Assembly (NCBI GenBank): GCA_013204385.1
Contig: JABMNY010000037.1
Location: 1-44,119, forward strand
Origin: Candidatus Uhrbacteria bacterium
Lineage (GTDB): Bacteria > Patescibacteriota > Patescibacteriia > UBA9934 > GWF2-40-263
Direction: 5' to 3'
DNA: 44,119 nt
Part shown: in pieces, positions 32,556 to 42,439 of the stretch
How positions within the stretch are numbered: position 1 is the stretch's first letter
Layout: every line of letters starts with the position of its first letter
The notes under the pieces: generated by a model
What the model was told of the DNA's origin: nothing
Seen by the model: only the letters and a program-made list of their open reading frames with translations
Databases searched by the model: none
Made by a program: the position numbers and the translations under genes

Positions 32556-33476
32556 ATGTTCGATCGCATTGTCCTCGTGACGAAGCTCACCCGATTGCAG
32601 GAACTGCTTGCCCGACACCATTCACGGAGTCGTGTGGCATTTTTCCTGGAAAGTCGTGGGGGTTCGATCGACGAGTTCGCTGTCGAAGATGATCGCTACA
32701 CAGGAGCGCTCCGCACGCTCGACAGAGCTCTTCAACGCGCAGAGCTTCCGATTGCTCGTATCGAACGTGCACACGTAAGTCACTTTGACTTTCGTGCAAA
32801 AGATTTGGTGGTTGCGCTCGGACCTGATGGTCTCTTCGTCAACGTAGCCAAGTATCTGAGCGGTCAACCTGTTCTCACAGTGAACCCAGACCCTGAGCGA
32901 ATTGATGGGGTGCTTATGCGACATGCTCCTGAAGCAGTTGCGCGAGTTCTTCCAAAAATTCTTCTGGGTCAGTTCACGACGGAGAGCATCACGCTTGCGC
33001 AGGCAACAACCAACGATGGACAGACCCTTCTCGCGGTCAATGAGTTTCTTGTAGGTCGTCGAGATCAAGGGTCTTCCAGGTACCGATTGACTCTGAAGGG
33101 CCAAGAAGAACGACAGTCTTCCAGTGGCATTCTTGTTTCAACTGGAACTGGTTCAACGGGTTGGATGAAGTCTGTCATGGCAGGAGCCAGCGCTCTTACA
33201 GGTTCTCTGCCTCGCTACACGGTGCCGTTCCCTCGTGACAACAAACAACTATTGTTTGCTGTCCGAGAGCCCTGGGAGAGTCAGTGGACAGGAGTTTCCT
33301 TGACCCACGGTCATGTTCGGTATCGCGAGGAGCTGACCATTCATTCTGAAATGTCTGAGGGAGGAGCGATTTCCTCCGATGGGGTGCTCGAAGACGCCAT
33401 CGACTTCAATGCAGGAACGAGCGTGACGATCCGTGTGGCTGATCAATCTGCCCAACTCATCACCACCCTCCTTTGA
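32556..33476 (+). CDS. NAD-kinase-like protein
   Basis: 306 residues. Motifs match the NAD kinase fold but diverged. 'LVVALGPDGLFVNVAKYL' stands for the GGDGT block, 'LLAVNEFLVGRRDQG' for the N-E-x-x-x-x-R block, and 'SSSGILVSTGTGSTGW' for the conserved T-P-T-G-S-T segment. NAD kinases make NADP from NAD and ATP; the altered GGDG (GPDG) leaves substrate open. The start has an AAGGAG site 6-7 bases upstream. The 4-base gap to the SPFH gene, shared composition and a terminator after the pair define one cassette. The genome may carry another, regular NAD kinase elsewhere, which is not visible here. Confidence 0.8.
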   Translation: MFDRIVLVTKLTRLQELLARHHSRSRVAFFLESRGGSIDEFAVEDDRYTGALRTLDRALQRAELPIARIERAHVSHFDFRAKDLVVALGPDGLFVNVAKYLSGQPVLTVNPDPERIDGVLMRHAPEAVARVLPKILLGQFTTESITLAQATTNDGQTLLAVNEFLVGRRDQGSSRYRLTLKGQEERQSSSGILVSTGTGSTGWMKSVMAGASALTGSLPRYTVPFPRDNKQLLFAVREPWESQWTGVSLTHGHVRYREELTIHSEMSEGGAISSDGVLEDAIDFNAGTSVTIRVADQSAQLITTLL

Positions 33477-33483
33477 CGAGGGA

Positions 33484-33519
33484 CCCCCACGATCGCAGAC
33501 GGCGAACGTGGGTTTTTTT
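33484..33519 (+). terminator. Rho-independent terminator of the SPFH/NAD-kinase cassette
   Basis: CCCACG/CGTGGG (486-491/507-512) with an inner TCGC/GCGA, followed by TTTTTTT. It begins 10 bases after the TGA stop. Confidence 0.9.
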
Positions 33520-33562
33520 GTCCACAGGGTGAAACGGTTCAGCCCTGCTAAGATGCATACAT

Positions 33563-34489
33563 ATGGGGCAGCAGACGGACTTAGAACTTTCGGTGATGCG
33601 TACTATTCTTTGGTTTTCGATGTTTAAGTCAGCTATTACAGTCTTTGAGATATGGAAATGGATGATTACTCCTGAGCGAAGGTATGCGCTTTCTGAGGTA
33701 TATTCTATCCTTGAGAAAAGTTCTTGGCTTCAAATGAAGGTGGATTCACAGGCTGGGTTTTATGTGTTGAAAGGACAAGACAGTCCCGCGTTGATTCAAG
33801 ATCGTCAGGAAAAATTTCTGGATGCAGAGCGCAAATTCAAACGTCTTCGTCGTGTCGCGTCATTTTTTTATCTTCTTCCTGGTGTTCGTGCTGTCGGAGC
33901 GGTAAACACGTTAGCTTGGTGGGGGACAACTCCGCAGAGTGATATTGATCTCTATGTTGTGACGCGGACAGGAACTATTTGGTCTTCACGGTTTTGGTTA
34001 GTTCTCCCATTTTTACTTACGGGACAACGTCCAGAACACGGCACGGAACCTTCTTTGTCGAAAGATCCATTTTGCTTCAGTTTTTTTGCTACGCAGGAGA
34101 CACTCGCACTCGAAGAGCTATGTGTACCACGAGATTATTATATGGCGTTTTGGGTAAAGTCGATCGTCCCGCTATTTGATCGAGATGAGAGTTTTACACA
34201 ATTTCGTTTGGAGAATCGTTGGGCAACACGCATGCTTCCAAATGCGCATGTACGCACACCGCATCATGGGCATCTTCCGAAGCGTCTCCCAAGTCTTCCT
34301 ATACAATGGAAAGTTGCAGAACCCCTCTTTCGATACATTCAAAGAACACGTCTCCCCGTGGAATTGCGTGAACTGGCAAATCTTGATTCCAGAGTCGTCG
34401 TCACCGATGAGATGTTAAAGTTTCATGAGAATGATCGTCGAGCAGAGTATCGCGAGACCTATGAAGAACTTCTTGAGCGCCATTTATGA
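33563..34489 (+). CDS. Nucleotidyltransferase-fold protein (MNT-like), function unknown
   Basis: 308 residues. 'WWGTTPQSDIDLYVVTRTG' (~118-136) carries the S-D-I-D-L motif (the two Asp metal ligands) of the polymerase-beta nucleotidyltransferase fold. The upstream glycine-serine motif is altered to 'GAVNTLAWWG'. An N-terminal region (~40-65, 'EVYSILEKSSWLQM') looks like a winged helix. The remainder is helical and unassigned. An extended -10 box (TGCTAAGAT) lies 8 bases before the ATG. The ATG of the next gene overlaps its stop by 4 bp, linking it to the O-antigen-ligase-like gene. The target of any nucleotidyl transfer is unknown. Confidence 0.65.
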   Translation: MGQQTDLELSVMRTILWFSMFKSAITVFEIWKWMITPERRYALSEVYSILEKSSWLQMKVDSQAGFYVLKGQDSPALIQDRQEKFLDAERKFKRLRRVASFFYLLPGVRAVGAVNTLAWWGTTPQSDIDLYVVTRTGTIWSSRFWLVLPFLLTGQRPEHGTEPSLSKDPFCFSFFATQETLALEELCVPRDYYMAFWVKSIVPLFDRDESFTQFRLENRWATRMLPNAHVRTPHHGHLPKRLPSLPIQWKVAEPLFRYIQRTRLPVELRELANLDSRVVVTDEMLKFHENDRRAEYRETYEELLERHL

Positions 34490-35763
34490 TTCCAAAATTT
34501 GCAAATACACTTCTCTTTCTTGCGGTCTTATTTTTACCGTGGCAGACACAGTGGATCATCACAACACTTTCTGTTTCAGGGGAGCCATCACAATTTGGGG
34601 TATTTGGGCTCTATGTTGTGGAAGTGATGATCGCATGTGCGTTTCTTTTGCGTGGACGTCAGCGCATGGATGAGCGGGTTCAACCTATTGCACGAGCGGT
34701 GTATCTTTTTTTGTCGATCGCCTTTTTTTCCCTCACGTTCAGCGCGGTTTCTATCCCCGGGTGGTCTCACTTAATCCATCTGGTTTCAGCGGTCATGTTC
34801 TTTTTTGTTCTCGTGGATGAACGGACAGATATTCGACGTATTCTTTCTGTTTTTCTTTTCGGGTTACTTGTTCCGATTCTCTTTGGGTGGGCTCAAGTGG
34901 TTCACGGAATAAGTCCTGCTCTGACAACCTTGGGAATGGCGGCAAAGGATGTCATGACCCCTGGTGTGGCTGTTGTGGAGACAGTGACCGGACGGATGTT
35001 GCGAGCCTACGGGACATTTCCGCATCCAAATATATTTGGAGGGTATATGGCGTTTGGAATTCTTGCGCTTGCGTGGCTCGCGCGTTTCGCACAGCGTCCA
35101 GTAGAACGCATAGGGCTGATTCTCGCTTCGTCAGTTCTGGGAGCAACGCTCATTATTACTTTTTCACGCTCAGCTTGGTTAGGAATCTTTATTGCATTCC
35201 TCCTGTTGATCGGTCTCATGCTTTCTCAAAAGAAACTTCCTCCACACAGAGCGATTCCGGTCATGATTGTGGGTTTGGCCTCGATCCTTTTAACGCTCGT
35301 GCTGTTTCATGCGCAAGTATTTTCTCGATTCAATCCGTCTGTGCGCATTGAAGCGATTTCGATTGAAGAACGGGCAAGTCAATATCAAACATTTGGGGAA
35401 GTATTTTGGACATCTCCACTTCTTGGAGTGGGACCAAACGGATATACATTTACGCTCGCATCAAGTGATCCAGATCATCCTGTGTGGTCCTATCAACCTA
35501 TTCACAATACGTTTCTCCTTATTCTGGCGGAACTTGGGGTTGTTGGTTTTGTGATGCTGTTTTATTGGATGTCTCAAATGGATAAACTTATAGATGTCTC
35601 ACGAAAGACACCAAATGGATTGTTTGTTGTAAGTGCCGGTGTTTTGTTCCTTGTGATTGGACTTTTTGATCACTACTTATGGAGTTTGTGGCCTGGTCTT
35701 GCGTTAAGTGCCTTGGCGTTTGGTGTGATGGTTCGGTGGGGAAGTGAAAATAAGTCTGCTTAA
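34486..35763 (+). CDS. O-antigen ligase (WaaL/Wzy-type) family membrane protein
   Basis: 425 residues, about 11 membrane helices. The Wzy_C-type core is clear: 'GTFPHPNIFGGYMAFGIL' (~179-196), 'ITFSRSAWLGIFIAFLLL' and a large loop with 'LLGVGPNGYTFTLA'. 'PIHNTFLLILAELGVVGFVM' carries the His expected in ligases. Members join lipid-linked polysaccharide to an acceptor or polymerise repeat units outside the membrane. It follows the nucleotidyltransferase-like gene (4-bp overlap) and precedes the protein kinase by 18 bases. With the glycosyltransferase at 958 it suggests an active surface polysaccharide system. Confidence 0.88.
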   Translation: MIPKFANTLLFLAVLFLPWQTQWIITTLSVSGEPSQFGVFGLYVVEVMIACAFLLRGRQRMDERVQPIARAVYLFLSIAFFSLTFSAVSIPGWSHLIHLVSAVMFFFVLVDERTDIRRILSVFLFGLLVPILFGWAQVVHGISPALTTLGMAAKDVMTPGVAVVETVTGRMLRAYGTFPHPNIFGGYMAFGILALAWLARFAQRPVERIGLILASSVLGATLIITFSRSAWLGIFIAFLLLIGLMLSQKKLPPHRAIPVMIVGLASILLTLVLFHAQVFSRFNPSVRIEAISIEERASQYQTFGEVFWTSPLLGVGPNGYTFTLASSDPDHPVWSYQPIHNTFLLILAELGVVGFVMLFYWMSQMDKLIDVSRKTPNGLFVVSAGVLFLVIGLFDHYLWSLWPGLALSALAFGVMVRWGSENKSA

Positions 35764-35781
35764 TTTTTCTGATCGAAATAT

Positions 35782-37287
35782 ATGAGAGAGCGAGGTGAAA
35801 CACAGCGAATTCCTAGACATCAACAGTTAGATGTGCGCGGGCGAGTTGAACAGGAATCAGAAAAGCAACTTGATACCCCGGTTCAGTTAGATGTGATCGG
35901 TGAGCACGCTCGTGATGCACGAATATCTCGAATGGCACTTTCAGATGAAGAATGGGTTAAACGTGTCTTGGAAGAATCAAGACAGGTTGAGGAAATTTTG
36001 GAGGGGTATGTTTGGCAGAATCAGCTTCAAGAAGAAATATCTCGTGTTTCGCCCGAAGGGATTAAGCGCTCAAGAGAAAAAGACACTCCACCACCTCCCT
36101 TATTTGATGAAGCATTTGGAGAACCTGTGATTCCAAAACAGCTCTATGCGTCTGGTTTGGTTTGGGAAGTGGGTGAGAAGATTGGTCAGGGTGCCTTTGG
36201 AAAGGTGTTTGAAATTTCACATGCGGGAGCAGATCAACCTAAACGTGTCGTGAAATTTATGGGTATTCGCGATACAGATAAAGAGGCTGTTCAAAAAAGA
36301 GGGTTTCTTTGGAATGAGGTAGGTGCATCGATGGCGGTGGGAGATTATGTAAACGAAGAAACAATTTACGATGAGGAAGGAAATATCTGGTCAGCAATCA
36401 TTCTGGAACGACATACAGGGGAAACACTTGCAAAAATTGTACGAGATCGGAAAGAGACTAAAGAGGCTTTTACAGAGCAAGAGCAGGCAACATGGGCTTA
36501 TAAACAGGCGATGGGGTTGCGAGGAATATTTTCCTTGTTGCGACGTATGCATGCGGGAGGATGGACGCATAGGGATATTAAGCCTGCAAATTTGATGATG
36601 AATGGAACGGGTGGAGAAGAGTCACTTTCTCGACCGATCGATTATGGAGCTTCTGAGAAACGGGGGGTGATTCGTCGAACACAATCGTCCTTAATCATCG
36701 GTTCTCCAAATTATTTACTTCCTGAAGCTTGGCATCAGGAGGATGTTGATTTGCGCATAAAAGATTACTGGGCAGCGCTAATTTCTATTGGAGCTTCTTT
36801 GGAAGTGTTTGGATTTCAGGATCGGATAACGTCCCCTTCACTATTTGGGAAGCTAAGTCTTGGAACATACTTTACAGGACCGGACCTTTCTGATGAACAA
36901 TCTGCACAAACCTTTTTTACACAAAAGAATATCGTTGGTGCACAGCAGGAATTTATGACTTGGATTTATCAGTTTATTCAACCAAAAAAATCTACCGGAG
37001 AAAGAAAGGCTTATTGGCGTAAACAGGGGATTACACAAACGCTTGATATTCCTCCTGTTGAATCTGCACAAATTCAGTTGCTCGAAGGAGACGAATTGTT
37101 TGAACGTGATCAAGCGGACTTCCTAGATGATGATCGGTTTATCCGTGAACTGGAGGGGCATATTCGTGCACTTGCTATTCAATCGGGAGTTGAATCTCCA
37201 GATGAAATTTTAGAGAGCCTTCAAGAATTCTCAAAGACACAGGTATTTTCTGAGCGCATCAGAAAAGAGGAAAGAGATGGTTCTTGA
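35782..37287 (+). CDS. Eukaryotic-like Ser/Thr protein kinase
   Basis: 501 residues. A polar N-terminal extension (1-125) is followed by a kinase domain (~128-400). It has the P-loop 'GQGAFGKV' (135-142), a Lys at 158 ('RVVKFMG'), a 'HRDIKPANLM' catalytic loop (HRD at 263-265), DYG in place of DFG (287-289) and 'GSPNYLLPEAW' as the activation/APE segment. The core catalytic residues are therefore present. No TM helix or PASTA domain is visible, so it is probably cytoplasmic. The C-terminus (~400-501) is a helical tail. Ser/Thr kinases of this type are uncommon in very reduced genomes. Its neighbour upstream is the O-antigen-ligase-like gene; its substrate is unknown. Confidence 0.87.
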   Translation: MRERGETQRIPRHQQLDVRGRVEQESEKQLDTPVQLDVIGEHARDARISRMALSDEEWVKRVLEESRQVEEILEGYVWQNQLQEEISRVSPEGIKRSREKDTPPPPLFDEAFGEPVIPKQLYASGLVWEVGEKIGQGAFGKVFEISHAGADQPKRVVKFMGIRDTDKEAVQKRGFLWNEVGASMAVGDYVNEETIYDEEGNIWSAIILERHTGETLAKIVRDRKETKEAFTEQEQATWAYKQAMGLRGIFSLLRRMHAGGWTHRDIKPANLMMNGTGGEESLSRPIDYGASEKRGVIRRTQSSLIIGSPNYLLPEAWHQEDVDLRIKDYWAALISIGASLEVFGFQDRITSPSLFGKLSLGTYFTGPDLSDEQSAQTFFTQKNIVGAQQEFMTWIYQFIQPKKSTGERKAYWRKQGITQTLDIPPVESAQIQLLEGDELFERDQADFLDDDRFIRELEGHIRALAIQSGVESPDEILESLQEFSKTQVFSERIRKEERDGS

Positions 37288-37316
37288 TTTCGGAAGAGTT
37301 GTGGCTTTTTGATCTC

Positions 37317-37345
37317 TTGACAGTCTGGGCGATTTTGACCAAAAT
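37317..37345 (+). promoter_or_regulatory. Promoter of groES-groEL
   Basis: TTGACA (37317-37322), 17-base spacer, CAAAAT (37340-37345). The -35 is consensus; the -10 is weak. The CIRCE operator begins 8 bases after it, around the predicted transcription start. Confidence 0.6.
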
Positions 37346-37352
37346 AAGGTCG

Positions 37353-37379
37353 TTAGCACTCTCGCATTGAGACTGCTAG
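37353..37379 (+). promoter_or_regulatory. CIRCE heat-shock operator (HrcA site)
   Basis: TTAGCACTC (37353-37361), 9-base spacer, GACTGCTAG (37371-37379). The left arm is the exact consensus; the right arm differs from GAGTGCTAA at two positions. It lies just upstream of groES. HrcA, the repressor, would be encoded elsewhere. Confidence 0.88.
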
Positions 37380-37422
37380 CGATCTTTTTTCTCTAATCAA
37401 GTCATACAAGACTTTTATTACT

Positions 37423-37713
37423 ATGAAACTTACACCAGTAGGCGATCACATCATCGTCAAAGCGGTTTCACGCGAAGAAGTATCTGCTTCAGGGATTATC
37501 ATTCCTGACAGTATTGATAAAGAACGATCAGAGCGCGGAGAGGTGATTGCGGTAGGTCCGGGTCGCGAACTCGATGGAGGCAAACGTTCAACAATGGAAG
37601 TTGCAATTGGAAATCAAGTGCTTTTTAAAAAGTATGCTCCAGACGAAGTAAAAATTGACGGAGACGAATATCTCGTGATCCGTATGGAGGACGTCATGGC
37701 AATAATTGACTAA
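37423..37713 (+). CDS. groES: Co-chaperonin GroES
   Basis: 96 residues, normal size. It forms the heptameric cap on GroEL. Typical segments are 'KLTPVGDHIIVKAVSREEVS', the mobile loop 'SASGIIIPDSIDKERSERG', 'GEVIAVGPGRELDGGKR', 'VLFKKYAPDEVKIDGDEYLV' and the 'IRMEDVMAII' end. It is the first gene of the CIRCE-controlled operon, with groEL 9 bases downstream. No strong Shine-Dalgarno site is seen before the ATG. Confidence 0.97.
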   Translation: MKLTPVGDHIIVKAVSREEVSASGIIIPDSIDKERSERGEVIAVGPGRELDGGKRSTMEVAIGNQVLFKKYAPDEVKIDGDEYLVIRMEDVMAIID

Positions 37714-37716
37714 TGA

Positions 37717-39354
<1,638 letters not shown>

Positions 39355-39373
39355 TCTAGAAGATTCGAACGAT

Positions 39374-39397
39374 AAAACGGGGGGAAACCCCTGTTTT
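39374..39397 (+). terminator. Rho-independent terminator after groEL
   Basis: AAAAC-GGGG/CCCC-GTTTT stem with small internal asymmetry, GAAA-type loop, T-run at the 3' side. Confidence 0.8.
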
Positions 39398-39399
39398 AC

Positions 39400-39428
39400 T
39401 TTAGACAAATGAGGGAATCTGCTACCAT
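39400..39428 (+). promoter_or_regulatory. Promoter of the DUF4870-like gene (leaderless layout)
   Basis: TTTAGA (39400-39405), 17-base spacer, TACCAT (39423-39428). The ATG at 39438 follows 9 bases after the -10 box. Confidence 0.5.
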
Positions 39429-39437
39429 ACAAGAACT

Positions 39438-39779
39438 ATGAATACAAAAGAAACAGAATATATTTCCCCACAAGGTGATGTTCAAGAGGATCGTCTTTTT
39501 GCCGCTATTGGATATCTCGGAATCCTTTGTCTCGTTCCTCTTCTTTTAAAAAAGGAGAGTGCGTTTGCTCAGCATCATGGGAAGCAAGGGTTGGTTGTTT
39601 TACTTGTTTGGCTAGCTCTTTGGCTTGGAAACATTGTTCCAATTCTAGGGCAGATTGTTTGGACCTTAGGGACGTTTGCTCTTCTCGTGCTCATTATTCT
39701 TGGAATGATTAATGCGCTTCAGGGAAAAATGTGGGATATGCCATTTCTTGGTAAATACGCAAAGGAACTAAAGTTGTAA
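39438..39779 (+). CDS. Small membrane protein, DUF4870/Tic20-like
   Basis: 113 residues. After a polar start come three to four helices: 'LFAAIGYLGILCLVPLLLKK', 'QGLVVLLVWLALWLGNIVPI' and 'IVWTLGTFALLVLIILGMIN'. The 'SAFAQHHGKQGLVV' motif between the first two is typical of DUF4870 (Tic20-like) proteins. Function unknown. prfB starts 6 bases after the stop, so the genes are likely cotranscribed. Confidence 0.75.
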   Translation: MNTKETEYISPQGDVQEDRLFAAIGYLGILCLVPLLLKKESAFAQHHGKQGLVVLLVWLALWLGNIVPILGQIVWTLGTFALLVLIILGMINALQGKMWDMPFLGKYAKELKL

Positions 39780-39785
39780 GGAACT

Positions 39786-40902
39786 ATGAACGAATTACTC
39801 AAATCAATTCAAGACCTCCAGGACAAGATCCAAGATTCCTGGAGGTTACTTTGACCTTGATACGGTAAAGACACAGATTGCCGTTTTGGAAATGGAAATG
39901 ACGAATCCTGATTTTTGGAATGATCAAGCAACGGCGCAGAAGGTGAGTAAAGAAGCGTCGGAACTCAGAACAGAGCTTCAAGATTGGGAAACGATGGTGA
40001 AAGAAGTGCAAGACTTAAAAGAGTTAGCTGAGCTTGAAGATGACACATTGAAGGAAGATCTTCAGGTGAAACACGGCATGCTTTTAAAACGTTTTTCAAA
40101 AAAGGAGTTCGCGACACTCTTTGCAGGTGATTACGATAAAGATCCAGCGATTGTCGCTATTCATGCAGGAAGTGGGGGGACGGAAGCGCAGGATTGGACG
40201 CAGATGCTCACACGGATGTATATGCGATTTGCGGAGGCTCGTGGGTGGAGCGTGACGGTGCTTACAGAATCTCGTGCAGAAGATGTTGGACTTAAGAGTA
40301 TTACGTTTCGTGTTGAAGGACGTTGGGCGTACGGGTATTTGAAAAGCGAAGCAGGAGTGCATCGGCTTGTGCGTATTAGTCCGTTTGATGCAGAGAAAAT
40401 GCGTCACACAACCTTTGCACTTGTGGAGGTGATTCCAGAGCTTGATGACGTGAGTGAGATCGAGATCGATCCAAAAGATTTGCGGATTGATACGTTCTTG
40501 AGTAGTGGGAAAGGTGGGCAAAGCGTGAACACGACCTACTCCGCTGTGCGTATTGTGCATCTGCCAACCAAGATTATGGTCTCGTGTCAGAATGAGCGCT
40601 CTCAACAACAAAATAAGGAGACCGCCATGAAAGTGCTGAAGTCAAAACTTCATCAGATTCAGCTAAAGGAACTTGAAAAGAAAAAATCTGCTCTGCGAGG
40701 AGAATATCAATCTGCAGAATGGGGAAATCAAATCAGATCATACGTTTTACATCCATACAAACTCGTAAAAGATCACAGAACAGACCATGAAACCTCAGAT
40801 GCAGAGGCTGTGCTTGAAGGAGATCTAGAATCTTTTATGGAGGCGTACCTGCGATACGAAATTGAACAAGTTGATCGGTTTGAAGAAGTAAATCGTGAAT
40901 AA
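39786..40902 (+). CDS. prfB: Peptide chain release factor 2, made by programmed +1 frameshift
   Basis: 371 residues after frameshift. The zero frame runs ATG 39786 to CTT 39849-39851 (22 codons) and meets TGA 39852-39854. Reading resumes +1 at GAC 39853 to the end at 40902. The product has the RF2 features: 'HAGSGGTEAQDWTQMLTRMY', the stop-codon-reading SPF ('VRISPFDAEKMRHTTF') and GGQ at about 243-245 ('SSGKGGQSVNTTYSAVRI'). RF2 recognises UAA and UGA and releases the finished protein from the ribosome. The shift makes expression self-regulated: low RF2 lets the ribosome pause at UGA and slip. An ATG at 39886 in the +1 frame would omit the N-terminal part and is not the true start. Confidence 0.95.
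39841..39855 (+). other. prfB programmed +1 frameshift site
   Basis: GGAGG (39841-39845), TTA, CTT, TGA, C (39855). The internal Shine-Dalgarno-like GGAGG lies 3 bases before the slippery CTT, the same geometry as the Escherichia coli prfB site (AGGGGG-TAT-CTT-TGA-C). Confidence 0.95.
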
Positions 40903-40922
40903 GATTTCTCTCACTTTATTCT

Positions 40923-41855
40923 ATGGCAAAAAAATATCAAGTTGCGTTAGTGACCGGGGGAGCTGGGTTTATTGGTTCTCATGTGGTGGATGCGCTTATT
41001 CGTCGTCGATTGAAAGTCTATGTCGTTGATGATCTTTCAACAGGCTTCCAAAAAAATGTAAATCCAAATGCACACTTTACAAAGCTCTCAATTTTGAGTC
41101 CTCAGTTTCCTGCGTATTTGAAACGGATTAAACCGGATGTGATTTTTCATTTAGCCGCGCAGGTAAATTTGCGCACAAGTGTGGATGAGCCGTTTGGAGA
41201 TGCTCAGACGAATGCAATTGGAACGCTCACGATCGGACACTGGGCAGCAAAGCTTGGAGTGAAGAAAGTTGTGTACACTTCAACAGGAGGGCCAATGTAT
41301 CCAGATGGTGCACGGATTCCGTATTCTGAAAAAGTTGCTCCTGCGCCAATCTCTCCGTACGGAATTTCAAAACTTGCGGGTGAACTTTATTTGAATCATG
41401 TATACCAAGTGCATGGCGTGCCCTTTGTGGCATTACGTTACGCGAATGTCTATGGACCTCGACAAAGCGCAAAAGGGGAAGCGGGAGTCATTTCAATATT
41501 TGCAGAAAAAATGTTGAAGGGAGAACCACTTGCAATTACGGGTACAGGAAAACAAACTCGAGACTTTGTGTTCGTGGAAGATGTCGTTCGTGCCAACATG
41601 CTTGCGATGGATCGGAAGGTGGTTGGGGCGTTCAATATTGGAACGGGGAAAGAAACAGATATTAATACGATTTTCAATAAGATGAAAAAAATTGTCGGGT
41701 ATCAACTTCCTGTGCGCAAAGCGCCAGCAGCGCCGGGGGAGGTCATGCGCTCAGCGCTCAGCTCGGCAAAGGCACAAAAGAATCTTGGGTGGGAGCCAAA
41801 AGTGAAACTCGATGAAGGGCTTAAAAAGACAATTACATGGTTTCAGAAGAAGTAA
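40923..41855 (+). CDS. NAD-dependent epimerase/dehydratase (UDP-glucose 4-epimerase-like)
   Basis: 310 residues, complete. The N-terminal 'LVTGGAGFIGSHVVDALIRR' binds NAD. The active-site set is 'YTSTGGPMYPDGARIPYSE' and 'SPYGISKLAGELYL' (YxxxK). 'LRYANVYGPRQ' and 'FVFVEDVVRANMLA' are typical of GalE-like extended SDR enzymes. It converts nucleotide sugars for polysaccharide synthesis, with substrate not determined. It is distinct from the epimerase at the window start, which is closer to UDP-glucuronate epimerases. Its C-terminus overlaps the tsaC start by 19 bp, so translation is coupled. Confidence 0.9.
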   Translation: MAKKYQVALVTGGAGFIGSHVVDALIRRRLKVYVVDDLSTGFQKNVNPNAHFTKLSILSPQFPAYLKRIKPDVIFHLAAQVNLRTSVDEPFGDAQTNAIGTLTIGHWAAKLGVKKVVYTSTGGPMYPDGARIPYSEKVAPAPISPYGISKLAGELYLNHVYQVHGVPFVALRYANVYGPRQSAKGEAGVISIFAEKMLKGEPLAITGTGKQTRDFVFVEDVVRANMLAMDRKVVGAFNIGTGKETDINTIFNKMKKIVGYQLPVRKAPAAPGEVMRSALSSAKAQKNLGWEPKVKLDEGLKKTITWFQKK

Positions 41856-42439
41856 AGAATCAGATTGAGAAAGCTATCGCCATTTTAAAAGAGGGTGGGG
41901 TTGTTGTGTTTCCAACAGAAACGGCATATGGACTTGCAGCGGACGCGACAAACTCGCAGGCGGTTGATCTTGTCTACAAAATTAAGGGGCGTGTTCCAGA
42001 GAAGACATTGCCCATTATTGCGGGAAATCGTGAAATGGCAGAGTCTGTTGGGTATATGCCACCCATGCTTAAGAAATTAGCTGACCGTTATTGGCCAGGA
42101 CCCCTTACTCTTTTACTTCCTGTGTCTCGCGGAGCATTAGCACCGGCAATTGTAAAAAATGATCAGATTGCGGTACGCGTATCTTCACATCCGATTGCGA
42201 AGGCGCTCAGTGAAGGACTTGGAGCACCAATCGTCTCAACGTCTGCAAACGTGCATGGTGAACCAACGTGTTATGACGTGGCTTCAGTTCAATCTCAATT
42301 TGAAGGACGTCCAGTTCAGCCAAACATGTATTTAGATATTGGACCTCTTCAATCAGAACTTCCTTCGACGATCGTTGGGGTGGATGATTATGGATATCCA
42401 GATGTGTTGCGCCAAGGGTCAATAGAAATCGATCTATGA
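41837..42439 (+). CDS. tsaC: L-threonylcarbamoyladenylate synthase (YrdC/Sua5 family)
   Basis: 200 residues, the short YrdC form without the Sua5 C-terminal domain. 'GGVVVFPTETAYGLAADATN' and 'VYKIKGRVPEKTLPII' carry the K-x-R and threonine/ATP-binding region. 'RYWPGPLTLLLP', 'QIAVRVSSHPIAKAL' and 'APIVSTSANVHGEPTCYDVA' complete the family pattern. It makes threonylcarbamoyl-AMP from threonine, bicarbonate and ATP for t6A37 modification of ANN-decoding tRNAs. The ATG lies inside the epimerase gene; the next gene, rsmA, overlaps the stop by 4 bp. This is one tight translational unit. Confidence 0.94.
   Translation: MVSEEVKNQIEKAIAILKEGGVVVFPTETAYGLAADATNSQAVDLVYKIKGRVPEKTLPIIAGNREMAESVGYMPPMLKKLADRYWPGPLTLLLPVSRGALAPAIVKNDQIAVRVSSHPIAKALSEGLGAPIVSTSANVHGEPTCYDVASVQSQFEGRPVQPNMYLDIGPLQSELPSTIVGVDDYGYPDVLRQGSIEIDL

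Noticed and set aside
39886-40902. prfB as an ordinary gene starting at 39886
   Set aside because: The upstream zero frame with GGAGG-TTA-CTT-TGA-C is the classic frameshift site and supplies the missing N-terminus.
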